A stretch of 64,000 nt of DNA from Gymnopilus junonius. Taxonomy: Eukaryota; Basidiomycota; Agaricomycetes; Agaricales; Galerinaceae. Positions 1 through 11,655 of the stretch are shown in pieces. Below the pieces are notes generated by a model. It was not told the DNA's origin. It did no database searches and saw only the letters and a program-made list of their open reading frames with translations. Every line of letters begins with the position of its first letter. Positions within the stretch are counted from its first letter, which is position 1. The stretch is taken from the NCBI GenBank assembly GCA_015501075.1, contig JADNYJ010000084.1, positions 99,414 through 163,413 of the forward strand, read 5' to 3'. The position numbers and the translations under genes were made by a program.

Positions 1-118
1 GACCTGTACCCAAAAAAATTTGGAACATGCGGAGCTGCTCTCACTGAAGTGATGGGCGGCCCGACGAGCATCGCACAAGGCGGCCATTTTCCCCCAAGTT
101 CCCTACTCCAACCTGGCA

Positions 119-127
119 ATATAAAAA
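119..127 (+). promoter_or_regulatory. TATA box of the peroxygenase gene
   Basis: The sequence ATATAAAAA lies about 60 bases upstream of the ATG at 186, a normal fungal core-promoter distance. It is the only TATA-like string close to the start. Confidence 0.6.
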
Positions 128-185
128 GGAAGCATATTCTTCCTCGATTTTCCAGACCTCACTCGTCTACGTAAATTGTCTAAGG

Positions 186-1600
186 ATGTTCGCTTCACTC
201 ACAGTCTACGCTCTCTTGGCTCTCAGGATCTGCACTGTCAGTGCATTCCCTGCCTACCAGTCGCTTGCTGGACTTACCCGCGACCAACTGGACACCGTCG
301 TGCCGACGCTCGCCTACAGTCCACCCCAGCCACTACCGGGGCCCCTGAAGGATGATTCGTCCATACTGGTCTACGACGCTGCCCATCCTTACCAGCCTCT
401 CAGGCCGGGTGATCAACGTGGTCCCTGCCCCGCCTTGAATACTCTCGCATCTCATGGGGTACGTGTAGTACCTACTATTGGTCTTGATATCTTACTAATA
501 ATATTATCAAATAGTACCTTCCTCGCAATGGAGTCGCTACTCCTGTGCAAATTATTAACGCAGTGCAGCAAGGCACGTACTCATTCAAATGTGTTCTAGT
601 TTCGATTTCTTAACGCTTCCCCTAATAGGATTCAACTTGGAAAACTCCTTCGCTCGTTTCCTTGCCTTGTCGACGTTCCTTGTCAATGGCAACCCTATCA
701 CTAACTTGATGAGTATCGGAGGCGTAACTCCATTGACCGGCCAGAACCCCCCTGCTCCTGCAACTGTATCGGGTCTTAATACCCATAACAATTGCGAAGG
801 TGAATATCAGGGCTTGTGAACCTTGTTTTCGTCTTCTTCATTACTGACTTGAAAAATTTTACTCAACAGGTGATACCAGTATGACTCGTGGTACGTATGT
901 TTCATTTTCTCTTAATTCATTTGGGTCATAATTTTTAATTTAGCGGACACCTACTACGGTGACAACCACTCCTTCAATGAGACTCGGTTCCAGAATGTAA
1001 GGTTACTATCTTGAATCCATTCGTTAGCACTAAACATTTCTTTAATAGTTCGTCCGATTCAGTAATGAATTCGGAGCTGGAAAATACAACTATACAGTCG
1101 CGGCTCACTTGCGCGAGTTCCTCGTTGAAGAATCCATTGCGAACAACCCCGAGTTCACTCTTGTATCCCCCCGTCTCTTCACTGCTTTCGGTGAATCCGT
1201 CTTCCCTGTCAACTTCTTCATCGACGGACGTGACAAGAGCGGTCAGTTGGACCTTGGCGTGGCCCGTAGCTTCTTCCAAAACATGACCTTCCCTCGCAAC
1301 TTCTATCGTCGCGATGGCGCAGTCAACAACGTTGGACAAGACGTCGTGACCAACTACTATCCCTTCACTCCCGGATACAATGCCAACGGTGTCAACAGCT
1401 TTGTTGTCGACCCCACGTCCGCCACCTTGTCCCAACCCTGCCTTCGTTACACCAACTTCGTAAACAACAACATCAAGTTGCTTTACCCCAACCCCACCGG
1501 ACTTCTCTTGCAATCGCTAAAGACCAACTTACAATACTTGTACGAGGCTACCGTTGCGGCAGGTGACGGTTGCACTCAAGTCTTCCCTTACGGCCAATAA
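186..1600 (+). CDS. Unspecific peroxygenase (short, MroUPO-type heme-thiolate peroxidase / chloroperoxidase family), secreted
   Basis: Heme-thiolate enzyme expected to use hydrogen peroxide to oxygenate or halogenate organic substrates outside the cell. Six exons give 375 aa: 186-458, 515-572, 629-799, 870-890, 944-996, 1049-1600. Residues 1-20 are a signal peptide. The proximal PCP motif (RGPCPALNTL) is at residues 80-82 with Cys81 as expected heme ligand, and the metal-site motif EGD is at 167-169. His183 (GDNHSFN) and Glu241 (LFTAFGES) match the His-Glu acid-base pair of short peroxygenases such as the Marasmius rotula enzyme, and the C-terminus ends TQVFPYGQ as in that group. Reading frames join cleanly over all introns. 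Intron 2 (573-628) starts with GC instead of GT. No frameshift or stop is seen, so the gene looks functional. The family call is firm; the substrate is unknown. Confidence 0.93.
573..628 (+). other. Non-canonical GC-AG intron in the peroxygenase gene
   Basis: Joining AAG|GCACGT to TAATAG|GATTC is the only splice I found that keeps the conserved ...NAVQQ-GFNLEN... frame. A GT donor six bases downstream shifts the frame. GC-AG introns are a known minor class in fungi. Confidence 0.75.
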
Positions 1601-4156
1601 TTGTCTATATCGGAGTGTAATACTTGTATTTATTGTATTCTAACAAAGGGTTATATAGGTGCCTATAGAGTAGGCTCGTTTTCGACAGTCTTTGACTATC
1701 TTACTTTCTAAATATATGAATCTTTTGCGACCCGTTCTATCTATACCAGCGAGACATTTTCAGTTAAGAGTCTTCTCTCTATAACAACGTAAAAGGTACT
1801 GAACAGAATAAGTGGGTTATATAGAACGGCTTAAATATGAGCTATGAGATACGGATGAAAAATGCAGGGAAAGCAGCCGCAAATGAATCGAAAGTCTAAG
1901 ATAAACTAAGGTCCAACGTCGTTAGTATAGAAAATGTCTTCGGATACAATAGGCTAGTTAGCACCGTAAGAAGCACGCCCTCTCAGCTATTAAGGATAGA
2001 CAGTAAATCAAAATATTCTTAAACAAGAATGAGGTCCACTAATGTGGGAGTCGGGGAGACTGGCGATGAATCAGAAGTGCAGAGTATTCGATTGAAGGGG
2101 TTGCGAAGAAGCGTAGTTGAGTAGACCGCAAGTACAGATAGCGCAGAATTGTGGAAATACGTAGAGACTATTTTATTTGGCTCAGGCTTGACCAAGTCGC
2201 AAGAGGTCAAGGAGTTTCGACTGAGTTGAATCTGACCGAGTTGAATTGTGCGTGGAAGTGGCACGTGCGATTACCAGCCATGTGTCGGAAATTTCCGGAC
2301 TCATTTCCTGTTGACTTTGCTGTCGGTCGCCCCCAAAGTCGCCCAGCTGATTCCTCAGAATTTCTTAGTTCGAAAAACGTTGCTGGCGCTCTAGATATGT
2401 TCCGTATGGTCATCCGTCTTGTGTCCGAGCTGAACTTGGCGGAGTAGAAGGATGGGTGACTCTAGGCTCCCAGGGACGCCCTGAAAACTATCCAGGTCCA
2501 CAACTGCACCGAAATCATGAATGTGAGTCCATTCAGGCCTATTTTAGTTTCATTTTCGTTCCGATAATATTTTCTGTTTTACAAGACCTTTGACCCGTCA
2601 CGGCCCATGACGCTAAATGCTCAGGTAAGAAATAGCGGGATCTGAGGAAGAATGCATGCTATTTTAGGCCATTTGGTGAGCCGATCTGCGCTTTTTCTGT
2701 ATTGCACCCGTTCGCATCACCCCTGTTAATGCATTACCTTCATCGCGCACCAACTTGAGCGATATTATCGCCACCTCCTTCGAAGTTCGTCTATGTATTT
2801 TTCACTTTTTTCCTCATTTACCTTTCACTCATCGACATCGCTAGGATCTTTGGTCTATTCCTCTAAATCGGATTCATACTTACGCTTTTTTTTCCGAACA
2901 GAAATGCTGCGCCGCTTCATTCGTCTCCTTGTTCTGCTCCCTCCTGCCAATTTCTTTCTCTATGCTCTTTGCTCTGTCCGTTCTTTGTCGAAAATCCCGG
3001 CTTTATTGGTTGGTCTTCAGCGAAACGTGGACAGTACTTATGTCATATTGTCTCGGACATAATGATTTTCGGTTTGTGGGTGGCCCTCAACTGCGTCCAA
3101 AATGGCCAACAACGTTCTCCCACCGCCTCTGCCAATTTTTAGGGTCTGATCCTCAGCATACTAACATTGATCTCAGCTTCCACGGGCGACTGCCTTGTCT
3201 CTGATCTTGATGTCCCTCTCTCCTTTCAACAAGGTTGCTTATAAATTCGTGCAATATGTCGGAGTGACTTCTAATATTGGCTCCCAAGATCTATTCTTCT
3301 CGAACTTTCTGTCCCTTCAATTATTCTTCTGATTAGTCTAACTATCTTTTGTGCTTGTCGTAACTTCAGTCTGCGGCTTTTTTAAATAAATATTAATGCC
3401 ATGCACATCGCGAGGCTCGCCTTTCGAATACAGACAGATTCAGATAAAGGTATAATTAGGCGATTTATTTATATTTCGACTAAAGCAACCAGACCTTATT
3501 CACTCGCAGGAATAGGTAGTTAAAGAGCATAATCAACGCCAACGCAACTTGCCTGTGCTCGAGAAAACAACGGACATTTAGGATGATTCCAGGTCCTTTA
3601 GCTTCGTGAGCTTGAAGTTGAACGTTGAACATCAAGAAGTCCTTCAGCTGATATGATCCTGCTATCTGAGATTTGACGCCCGGAGGCGCAACACGTAAAT
3701 TGCCATCAACCCAGCCTCAAGCGGAATGTCCAATGAACTATATCACACCGATGAGATGCTGTACTACTTGTTTTATCTCAAGTCTTGACCCGGTTGGGAA
3801 AATACCAAATGCTAGCGACCACAAAATTCGTCTAGGAATTTCTCGGTGATGTGAGAGGATGGCAAGGTGATAATGTTTGACGGAGATTTGGTATTAAATC
3901 ATGGCGTTGATGATCGAGCAAGTAATTTCGACAGTGGTTCTTCTGGACAGCCTTTTGAGTAATTTACGATAGAGGGCTTTCTCCATTCGTAGATTGGCTT
4001 GAGTAATTTTACCTATAAAAGATCTCAGTTTGAAAGTGAACTCCTCCAAGTTGTGCTCTCTCTCAAGCAATAATTTCATCCAGGAAACTAAGTAACTTCT
4101 GTGACCTTTGACTACTGGTACTTTACCTTCCTGACCCGTGAAGTATACAGGTAAAA
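1601..4156. other. Intergenic stretch, no recognisable gene
   Basis: About 2.5 kb between two secreted-protein genes. It holds only short open frames without family resemblance, A/T-rich at 1600-2000 and 3400-4100. A possible coding remnant around 2440-2520 has no usable start. I see no repeat or RNA gene. Confidence 0.6.
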
Positions 4157-5146
4157 ATGCCGTTCAAAGGTTTTCGTGAGCTTGTGTTTCTTGCTGCCTA
4201 TGTCGTGATAGGTATTGCCACCCCCCTCAAAAATGTATGGTGGTCTACTTATGATGGTCCTGCTTTATGCTAATTACAACCTTTGGTGCTTCTGTAGAGT
4301 CTGGCAAGTGAACTCGTGCAAACACCGGCAGGAGTCCTTCCCAAATCAAACATCCACGCCGTTCCTCATGGTGCGTTGGTACATCAGACAGCTATCGGGG
4401 TTCAGGTCATAGCTTCCAACGGGACTATTCTTCATTTCGTCCCCATCCCAGAAGGAAAGCCTGATGTAGGTCTGCTTCCAAGGCTAACTTCAAATACAAT
4501 CGGTCGGCGTAATTTACCAAATGGTTACCTTGCCCAAGCGAACTGGGGCAATAAAGGTACAAGCCCTATCTCATTCTTCAGCACCAATTGGACTGTTCCT
4601 CCCACCCCCGCCAGCTGGGATGGGCAACTTCTCTACTGGTTCAACGGTATCGAACCCAGTAGCGGTGTCGGGATTTTACAACCTGTATTGCAATACGGCC
4701 TATCCGGAATTGGAGGGGGGAGATTTTACTCCATTGCGTCCTGGTGGCTCATCGGCAACCACGGTTATCATACAAACCCTATTGAGGTGTCGCCAGGAAC
4801 ATCTTTGCAAGGCCTCATGACGCTGACAGGCACGTTGACTTCCGGAAATGTGACGACGTATAACTACGAGTCGACTTTCGTGGGCTTCCCGAACACCACT
4901 ATTTCTGCATCGTCGACCGAAGAACTCAAGTGGGCCTTTGAAGTCCTGGAGGTCTACAATACAAAATCAGTCTCAGACTTGCCCATTGGAAATACCGTGT
5001 TCTCTGGAATCAACGTTACTTTCCAGAACGGCCAGCAGCCCTCTTCCATTCCTTGGACCACGATCAATCACGATGCGACTGATGGGATTACTATGAAGAT
5101 CCTCTCGAGTTCAGGGTCCAATGGCTCACTTCTGCTCACATATTAA
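4157..5146 (+). CDS. Secreted protein of a conserved, functionally unnamed fungal family
   Basis: Two exons, 4157-4234 and 4298-5146, separated by a 63-bp GT-AG intron, give 308 aa. The N-terminus MPFKGFRELVFLAAYVVIG is a signal peptide; the start is set by this peptide and by the in-frame join across the intron. The mature part is rich in Trp, Gly, Ser and Thr, with conserved-looking blocks FSTNWTVPPTP, YWFNGIEP, ILQPVLQYG, YSIASWWLIG and a late block LEVYNTKSVSDLP. I remember similar proteins from Agaricomycetes and some Streptomyces without an assigned activity. The pattern suggests a secreted beta-sandwich, but no catalytic motif is visible to me. It could be a carbohydrate-binding or peptidase-like protein; neither is claimed. 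The gene looks intact. Confidence 0.8.
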
Positions 5147-6042
5147 AATGAAGTATATCTTGAAATTTGGTCGGTGAGCAGGCTTCTAGCGTTATTCACG
5201 AGCAAAGATTACTTACTTTATTCTGTTTAGCACGCCAAGCTACAATCGTGCACGCCCTCTTCAGTACTTTACGTAAATAAAATTTATGATTTCCATTAAA
5301 ATGCCAATTGACGTGTTGCTGTGCTCAGAAGAACTCACTAAGTGGATGCACACTGATTTGAGTTAATATGGCCAGTGATTAATCGATTAACGCTTATGAT
5401 CCATCCTTATTAACAATATAATCTAATACCCCACGGAAAATATAAACGACAGTCGGGCTTGTCGAATGCAACAAGTGGCGATGATCGTAGGTCAGCTACT
5501 ACAGACGACGTTGGCGGTGCTGAGAGCGATATCGGTAGTATCGAACCTTCCACAGGCTTGAAGCAGGTGCAAGAGGCAGAGGGATAGCAGAATGTGGACT
5601 GGAGATACGCACGACTCAGTCTGAATTTCAGACTTAATGTGAAAGTGAATAGTGCCTCATTTTACGTAGTGCAAGCGGCGATGAGGATGGCATGTTGTAG
5701 TTGTTGACCTGGCGTTGGTTGTGAAATTTGAGGTCTGGAAGCTGTAGACGGAATTTGCAGAATAGGAGTTGGGATTGGAGAGATCGACGACGACGGCGTC
5801 GGCGACTCGGTTTATAATTGGATAGGGTATTACAGGAAAAGGGGCGATGTTGTGTGAGTGGAACCTGCCATACTCGAGTACCACCAGCTGGAGGGCTTCG
5901 TCGGATCTGCGCGTGCGTAAACCAAAGACCAATGTAAATAATGAAAATTAAAAAGCATAAAAATTAATATTACCTGTGCTAACAACCAAAGCTTGCCACG
6001 CCACGAGCACGACTTTCTTACTCGCCATTGGTCATCTTAGCC
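5147..6042. other. Intergenic stretch with weak minus-strand coding traces
   Basis: No recognised gene. 5657-5932 holds a minus-strand open frame, and 5940-5975 an A/T-rich strip that resembles the presumed minus-strand introns at 7760-7810 and 8240-8290. This suggests an older, decayed copy of the neighbouring minus-strand family. Confidence 0.4.
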
Positions 6043-6698
6043 TCAGCCTCCTTCTATCGATCCATGACCAACCCGTGTGCTATCCGTTTCTTCCACGCCT
6101 GACGACATCTTCCTTTCATCCTTTCTCGATTCTTGTGGGAAGTTGATGCCTTGGTATCTGCCAAACAAGCTAGCCTGCAAATCTGAAGACGCCGCTCCGG
6201 CATCGAGAACGCCCTTCCTGGTGATAGGGGCCTGGCGTTGAGAGCGAAATGCACAGGATGTTTGAGACCCATCCATCAGGTTTAGGTGATTGGAATGAGA
6301 GGTTGGCGAACACCGCAAGAAATGAGAATGAGTGCTGGTGCAGATGGTATGGAGATGACGTTGTACTTGCTGCAATAGGAGTTGCAGTGTCTATGGCTAA
6401 AACGACGGTATTGTGGGATTGGTAGACGTTTGAGGAGAATAAGCCAAATCTGCGCGATGAACGCAGCAGGTGGCGGTGAGGATGAAACGGCATTGATAAC
6501 CAGCATCGCCATCGCCGCCGCCGCCAATGGAGCTGACGTGGGATGTGGAAGGAAGGAAGGAAGGTTGACGTTGGGGCCCACTGCCCAGGAGATAGAGTTT
6601 TCCAGTCTTAAATTATGCTTCCCTCCTCGATGCGACAAAATGCGGGTTGCAGAGGATAATACCTGCAGTAGACGCGTTGAAGTTCCCTGCAGGCCCAA
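6043..6698 (-). pseudogene. Decayed copy 1 of an unrecognised Ser/Pro-rich minus-strand gene family
   Basis: Overlapping minus-strand frames, none with a clean start and stop, match the next block to the right. On the plus strand ACATCTTCCTTTCATC (about 6104-6119) pairs with GCCATCTTCCTTTCGA (about 7127-7142), and GAGAGGTTGGCGAACA (about 6298) pairs with GAGAGGTTGGGCGAAC (about 7405). At protein level FANLSFQSP resembles RPTSLSKFN of the next copy. Function unknown; duplicated and degrading sequence is inferred. Confidence 0.35.
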
Positions 6699-6969
6699 AG
6701 TGGTAGTGTTGGTGGTGGCAAATGCGGTGTAGAATCTGCAGACGTAGCTAACGTTGTTGGAAGAGCTTTTAGACTAAACCGTGACTTGAACGAATGCTGA
6801 TACTATACTGCAAGTAGCGGTAGCGGAGGGCGCGCCTCTTATGGTGCTGAATGAGCCTGGATCTTCCAATTTTACTTGAAGCAAAATACAGGAGACGGTG
6901 ACGTCGATGAACCTGGATGTGTCGCGCGAATCAGCCCAAAGTCAGATAATTAAGAATTAAACTCAATGT

Positions 6970-7769
6970 TTACCTCTCTTTGACGACCACATGCCGTGTC
7001 CTCGAGCTGACTTCTTCCTTCTTACTTGCTATCGCCATCGCCAACTCCACCTTAAGCTCAAGCTTCCTAATCCCGATGGGAACCCTTCCCGTTCGCGGCT
7101 CTTCCGCGCCTTCAGAGTCTTTGGACGCCATCTTCCTTTCGAGATATCCATCTCTCTTTAAATCCCTAAGCATACGCGGTGTATCTGACAGAGATTATCA
7201 TCTTGAGAACGAGGAAGTCGTTCCGGCCCTGACATTGCAACTGGGTAGTGTTCATCTCCGTAATGCAAGCCTGCCCTGCCGACCCATGCTGCGAGATGGG
7301 TTTCGGCGATGTCGGCGCTGATGCGACAGCAAGAATGGAACGTCATGAAGGGCGCTTGAGGCCCATTCGTCAACGTTGGGAAAATCAATAATTGAATTTG
7401 GAAAGAGAGGTTGGGCGAACGTGGTAAGGTAAGTAGTCACGTGGGTGGAATGGTAGTTGAACTTCAACTTCGAAATTGCGGCTGATGTTTCGACCATTAA
7501 TATTCGAATTGCTGCTGGCGATGCTAACGCGAGTGGAGGTAGAGGTGACGGTGATGGTGGTAGTGATGTGGAAGCTGTGGATGGAGTCGACTGAGTAGGA
7601 GATGGAATTGGTTTGATGAAATACGATGGATGTTGGCTTGGTCGACATGTGATGAGGAGGATCCGGTAAAAGAGTATTTTTGGGGCACGGAGAATTTGAC
7701 ATGGCAGCTAGCGCTGGTGCTGATGCCAGTAGTGCAGGTGCCATAGCAGAACCTACGCCAAAAAATCAA
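6970..7769 (-). pseudogene. Decayed copy 2 of the Ser/Pro-rich minus-strand family
   Basis: The frame at 7385-7744 encodes a Ser/Thr-rich peptide beginning MAPALLASAPALAAMSNSP. It parallels the peptide at 7883-8215 (PALEPAPVAAMTSFPNSP) through a shared MSTxPTS block. An A/T-rich strip at about 7760-7810 looks like a minus-strand intron. Other frames (6970-7173, 7158-7388) fill the 3' part but do not join into one protein. No known domain is seen. Confidence 0.35.
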
Positions 7770-7882
7770 ACGTTGATCATAAAATTAACGTTCAAATCAA
7801 TATCACCTACCTCGAGAACCACAGGTCCACAGCCCACAATCCGACTTCGACTTTGACTTCCATTCCTCCCTCGTGCTCGCTA

Positions 7883-8599
7883 CTACAAACTATCAACCAC
7901 AGCCTCCTTTTCGGGAACCCGCCCCGGGAGGCGAAGGAATTGAAGCAAAGATGTTGGCGAAGGGGAGCAAGGCTGACGTGCACTGAAAGCGGCTGATGTC
8001 GTTGATGGCGGCATTGCTGACGCTGGGGGTGGTAATCGAGCTGAAGATGGCTTTGATGAAGTAGGAATTGCGGTTGAGGTGTCCAATAACGGTGTTGAGG
8101 GTCGGGTCGACATTTGAGTGGAACTTGAAGGTTGGGATGAGATTGGCGAGTTTGGAAAACTGGTCATAGCAGCTACAGGAGCTGGTTCCAGAGCTGGTAA
8201 CTCGGATAGAGGCACCGCTGGATTTACGCGTACGTCAACTGAAAATCAACATCAATATTTTAAAAATGGGATAAAATCAATATTACCTAGGCCATATCCA
8301 CGGCTCACAAGTCAACATTCTTGGTCCCCTCAAGCTCACTGCCACCGACGTTAGCCTCAAACACCTTCCTCCGAACCCCTGACAGCTTCTCCAGGCCGAG
8401 TTACATTCAGTTCTTCTGCAGACCCGGCAGCATCCCCCCAGTACATCCTTCTTTGGATCGAGCGCATGGGCGGTGGGTCTGGCAGAGGCAGTCTTGACGG
8501 CCTGAAGATAACGTTTTCAACTTCAATGCTGGTGGTGCTCCTGCTGACGTGGTTGGAGACTGACGTGCTGAACCTTGTGAAGTGCTGCGACAGCTTCAA
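7883..8599 (-). pseudogene. Decayed copy 3 of the Ser/Pro-rich minus-strand family
   Basis: Two minus-strand frames, 8357-8599 and 7883-8215, are separated by a presumed intron near 8235-8290. The upstream frame contains a VENVIFRPSR block that recurs, in inverted orientation, as VNVIFSDPKK at 12485-12515. Further exons of the same gene probably lie to the right up to about 8970. Product unknown. Confidence 0.35.
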
Positions 8600-8974
8600 T
8601 TTACATAGATTACTTAGGGTCCTAGAAAAGTGAAATCAGAAAAGAAACGAGAAAAAGAAAGAGAGTCATACATAGCACATGCTTCCCAAATACGTTGTCT
8701 CTATTCACCTTCCAGGTCATCTCTGGTACAAAATGCAGGTCCGCATCACGACGGGAGGTACAAATGTCACTAGGTCATCTCTGTCAACGGAAAGCAGGTC
8801 TAGAAGTAAAAATTGCTGGTTAATGATGTAGACATGAAGTAATTTACTAGACCACATTACCGTTTACGAAGCAATAGTGGGCGTATAAGGCACAAAAGTG
8901 CGCGGGACGGCGAAAATAATGGTGCAGGAGAGCTTCACCGCTACCTCGGAAATTACCGCCAGTCACCCGATTGG
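8600..8974 (-). pseudogene. 5' exons and promoter of the minus-strand family gene, inverted relative to 11656-12000
   Basis: On the minus strand this stretch reads from a CCAAT-containing box (CCAATCGGGTGACTGGCGG, about 8956-8974) through possible exons (frame with RRDADLHFVPEMTWKVNRDN near 8680-8760) to a donor GTATGACTC near 8672. The same order of elements appears on the plus strand at 11656-12000. The function is not recognised. Confidence 0.4.
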
Positions 8975-10184
8975 ACGTTAGCTAACTAACACGTCCGATT
9001 TCAATTTTTCCTATCCAGGCTCAGGTTGTCGAGATCTCATACCCATGCTTAAGCGCTTAAGAGCAACTGGCGAGCATCGTTGGTCAGGAGTGTTTTTTAT
9101 TTCTAGTCATCTTTTCCTGCATTCTGCCAAGGGTTGATCAGCAACGTTCCCATCACGTGGCACAACGCGTCGAGCCTCGCGTCACGAACATGGCACTCGT
9201 AACCGATAAATCCGCCTGCCATAATGACCCGGTTGTACATTTTAATTTTTTCAATTTACACACAAACAGCTTACCACGGCAGATCCAAAGGAAAGGTAAC
9301 TCGCCTGAAGCGTGTACGTCGTCTTATTATATATTATGTTCTAGGGCGCATATTCTCGCCCAAATACCGTTGTTACGCTAAGAAATACGAGTGATCGTCT
9401 ACCACAATGATGCTCGATCCAACGAATTTCAGTGAAATCTTGACGCATATTAAATTTTCTATCATCATGAAGGGAACTATCGACATGTCGTGTCTCTTGA
9501 GTTAAATTTGATACACGGCGCATATGGCCAGTAGCTCAAGCTCTTCAATTCTCTCTGACAACCTGCAAGCTCTTCCGAACGATACCCCCTTTCCAGAATG
9601 TTGAACTTGACGATATTTCCAGCGAAAGCTTGAATGTCTGACGGGTCAAATAGACGCATTCTCACCACTTTAACTGCGCTTCCAAACGTAGCATTTTGCT
9701 CTCAAGCTATTTTCGTCCTCTACCCCTGCCGATCCTATTCAAAGACAAACGCGGAACAGCTGACTATGTCTTCCAGCGTCTAATTGACGTGCACCATCTA
9801 CATTCGGTATTTTAAGACTCAGCTGACTGGTAGCTTATTTTGTATCTTATAATATCCTTGCGGTCATTGCGAGGACTGAGCTAAAATACTAGTGTCTCCA
9901 CTCGTGAAACCGGTCTGGAGGTTCTAGAATTAAGTTATACGCGTACTTTGCTCGCGGTATTTTTGAACTTGGGGAATGTGACTGGGGTACTCCTCTGCCA
10001 GTGGCGAAGCTGCGTCGAATATCACTCCGAAAAGGAACATGTTAAACGAGAAGAAGGAACCTATGGGATTTCTTTAAGCATCGCTCCATTTTGTGGTTCG
10101 GCAGCCGCACTGTGTGGTTCGGAACTTGGAGTAGACGAAGAAAGATATCTGATGGTCCTGAATAAATAGCGACCTTGGAAAATG
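8975..10184. other. Intergenic stretch, nothing recognised
   Basis: Only short open frames. A 14-bp palindrome CTTAAGCGCTTAAG lies near 9049-9062. The stretch ends at the TATA box of the next gene. Confidence 0.6.
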
Positions 10185-10190
10185 TATAAA
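10185..10190 (+). promoter_or_regulatory. TATA box of the LecB-like gene
   Basis: TATAAA (in AATGTATAAAAGCC) lies 86 bases upstream of the ATG at 10276. Confidence 0.65.
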
Positions 10191-10275
10191 AGCCAGGGGT
10201 TTCGAATAGAGGGCTTCTCCAGACTCAGTTGCACCTCGAAATTCGCATCTCATCTCTACTTCTCAACTCACAAAC

Positions 10276-11080
10276 ATGCCAGGCCTCGCATTGTCCCCCA
10301 CCCTCGCCAAAGTCGACCTCTCCACCGCCGGAGGTCCCTCTGACGCCACCGTTGTCATCGTCGGACTCCCCAAGAAAAACGTTGGCATCGTCTTCGGTGT
10401 AAGTCTATTTCAACTCCCCATCCCCACTCCCTCCCTTTCTCTATTCAATTCCAAACCCCGCATACTCACCCTTATCCTCACACTCACCCACACACTTTCC
10501 TATTTTTTTTAGCAACGCACCGCGCAGTGGCTCCAGCGCTACAACACGTACCTCCTCAACACCGACAACATCGTCATCAACCCCCAGGCGCTCTGGGATG
10601 CTCCCTCGGACAACGGCCGTTTCTTGATCTCCCAGATCGTGCCCCCTGGCGCAGCTGAGGACCCCTCGGTCCTCTGCATGGGCCCGTACACTGAGGATCG
10701 CAATATCGCTGTTTATTGCTCCCATAAGAAGGCTGGGTCTGGCAGCTTCGTGGAGAGCGATACTAAGCATAGCTTTGTGAGTCAATTGTGTGTAGAGTAT
10801 GTTGGGATTGATTGACTTAGGCACTGTTTGATAGCACGAGTTCAAGATTGGGAGTAAGACTGCTATCGCGTTCACGATGGTGAGTTTTAGCACTTTGATC
10901 CCTTGATTATAGGAGCCTTGAGAATTGATGAAAACGACATAGGTCAATGCCGAGGACGGTGGCGACTCCGACTATCATGACACTGTTGTCGGCGTCGCTG
11001 TAGCATCGTAAGTCCCAATCCTGAGAATGTAGACGTGGATTTAGTTACTTACCGGGTATTGGTGCAGTACGACCAAGTAA
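10276..11080 (+). CDS. Small cytosolic beta-sandwich-like protein with a LecB-type Asp-rich loop
   Basis: Exons 10276-10398, 10513-10776, 10835-10879, 10943-11007 and 11068-11080 give 169 aa. The last intron (11008-11067, donor GTAAGT) is optional: if it is not spliced, the frame stops at 11011 after ...VAVAS. The start ATG has a good context (CAAACATGCC) behind a TATA box. There is no signal peptide. Near the C-terminus NAEDGGDSDYHDTVVGVAV resembles the calcium-binding loop of fucose-binding lectin II (PA-IIL/LecB), where a DGTDNDYNDAV segment near the C-terminus binds sugar through two calcium ions. This suggests a calcium-dependent lectin-like beta-sandwich, as in mushroom defence lectins. 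The rest of the protein is not recognisably LecB, and one Asn of the motif is His here. No lesion is visible. The fold is inferred. Confidence 0.75.
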
Positions 11081-11655
11081 TCCAGCGCCTCGCTTTTTAA
11101 ATCCCCAAGTCGAATCGGAATACGAAATAACGTCAAAGATGCCCCCCGTTCTCGAGAAAAATGAAGAAAATGAAGTACATACGTGTTCGAAGTCATTGTA
11201 ACATTGTTGTGATTGAAATAAATGAATCGTGGTCGCCTATAATCAGCTGAGACAATCGCATTGTAGCTTAAAAGACATACGACAGAGTGAGATGATTCGT
11301 CGCATACTAGTGAAAACGACGCCTTCAGGGCCCACACACTAGCAGAGATCAAATGGTCAGCGGTGCCATCTTTTTTTTTTTGCTTTCACAAGTTCGCATA
11401 TGTATGCCGAGGAGATACATGGCGAAACGAATCATGATCAGTATCGATAGAAACCAGAGGATCATCGCCAGAAGTTCGAGATGGCCAAGAGCTTGTATGA
11501 TACAGACAATTACAGCTGGAGTAACGTCCATCCGCATGCACATGAGCGACCTTTAGACATTGATGGCGCAGCGCGGTATGAGAGGAATTCGAGCCGCGAT
11601 AAAAAAAAGAGAGGATAGAAGAGAGGGAGAAGGCCAAGGGTCATCGCTCTTTAGC
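11081..11655. other. Intergenic stretch, nothing recognised
   Basis: Contains the probable 3' untranslated region of the LecB-like gene and short open frames on both strands around a T10 run near 11370. No family resemblance. Confidence 0.55.
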
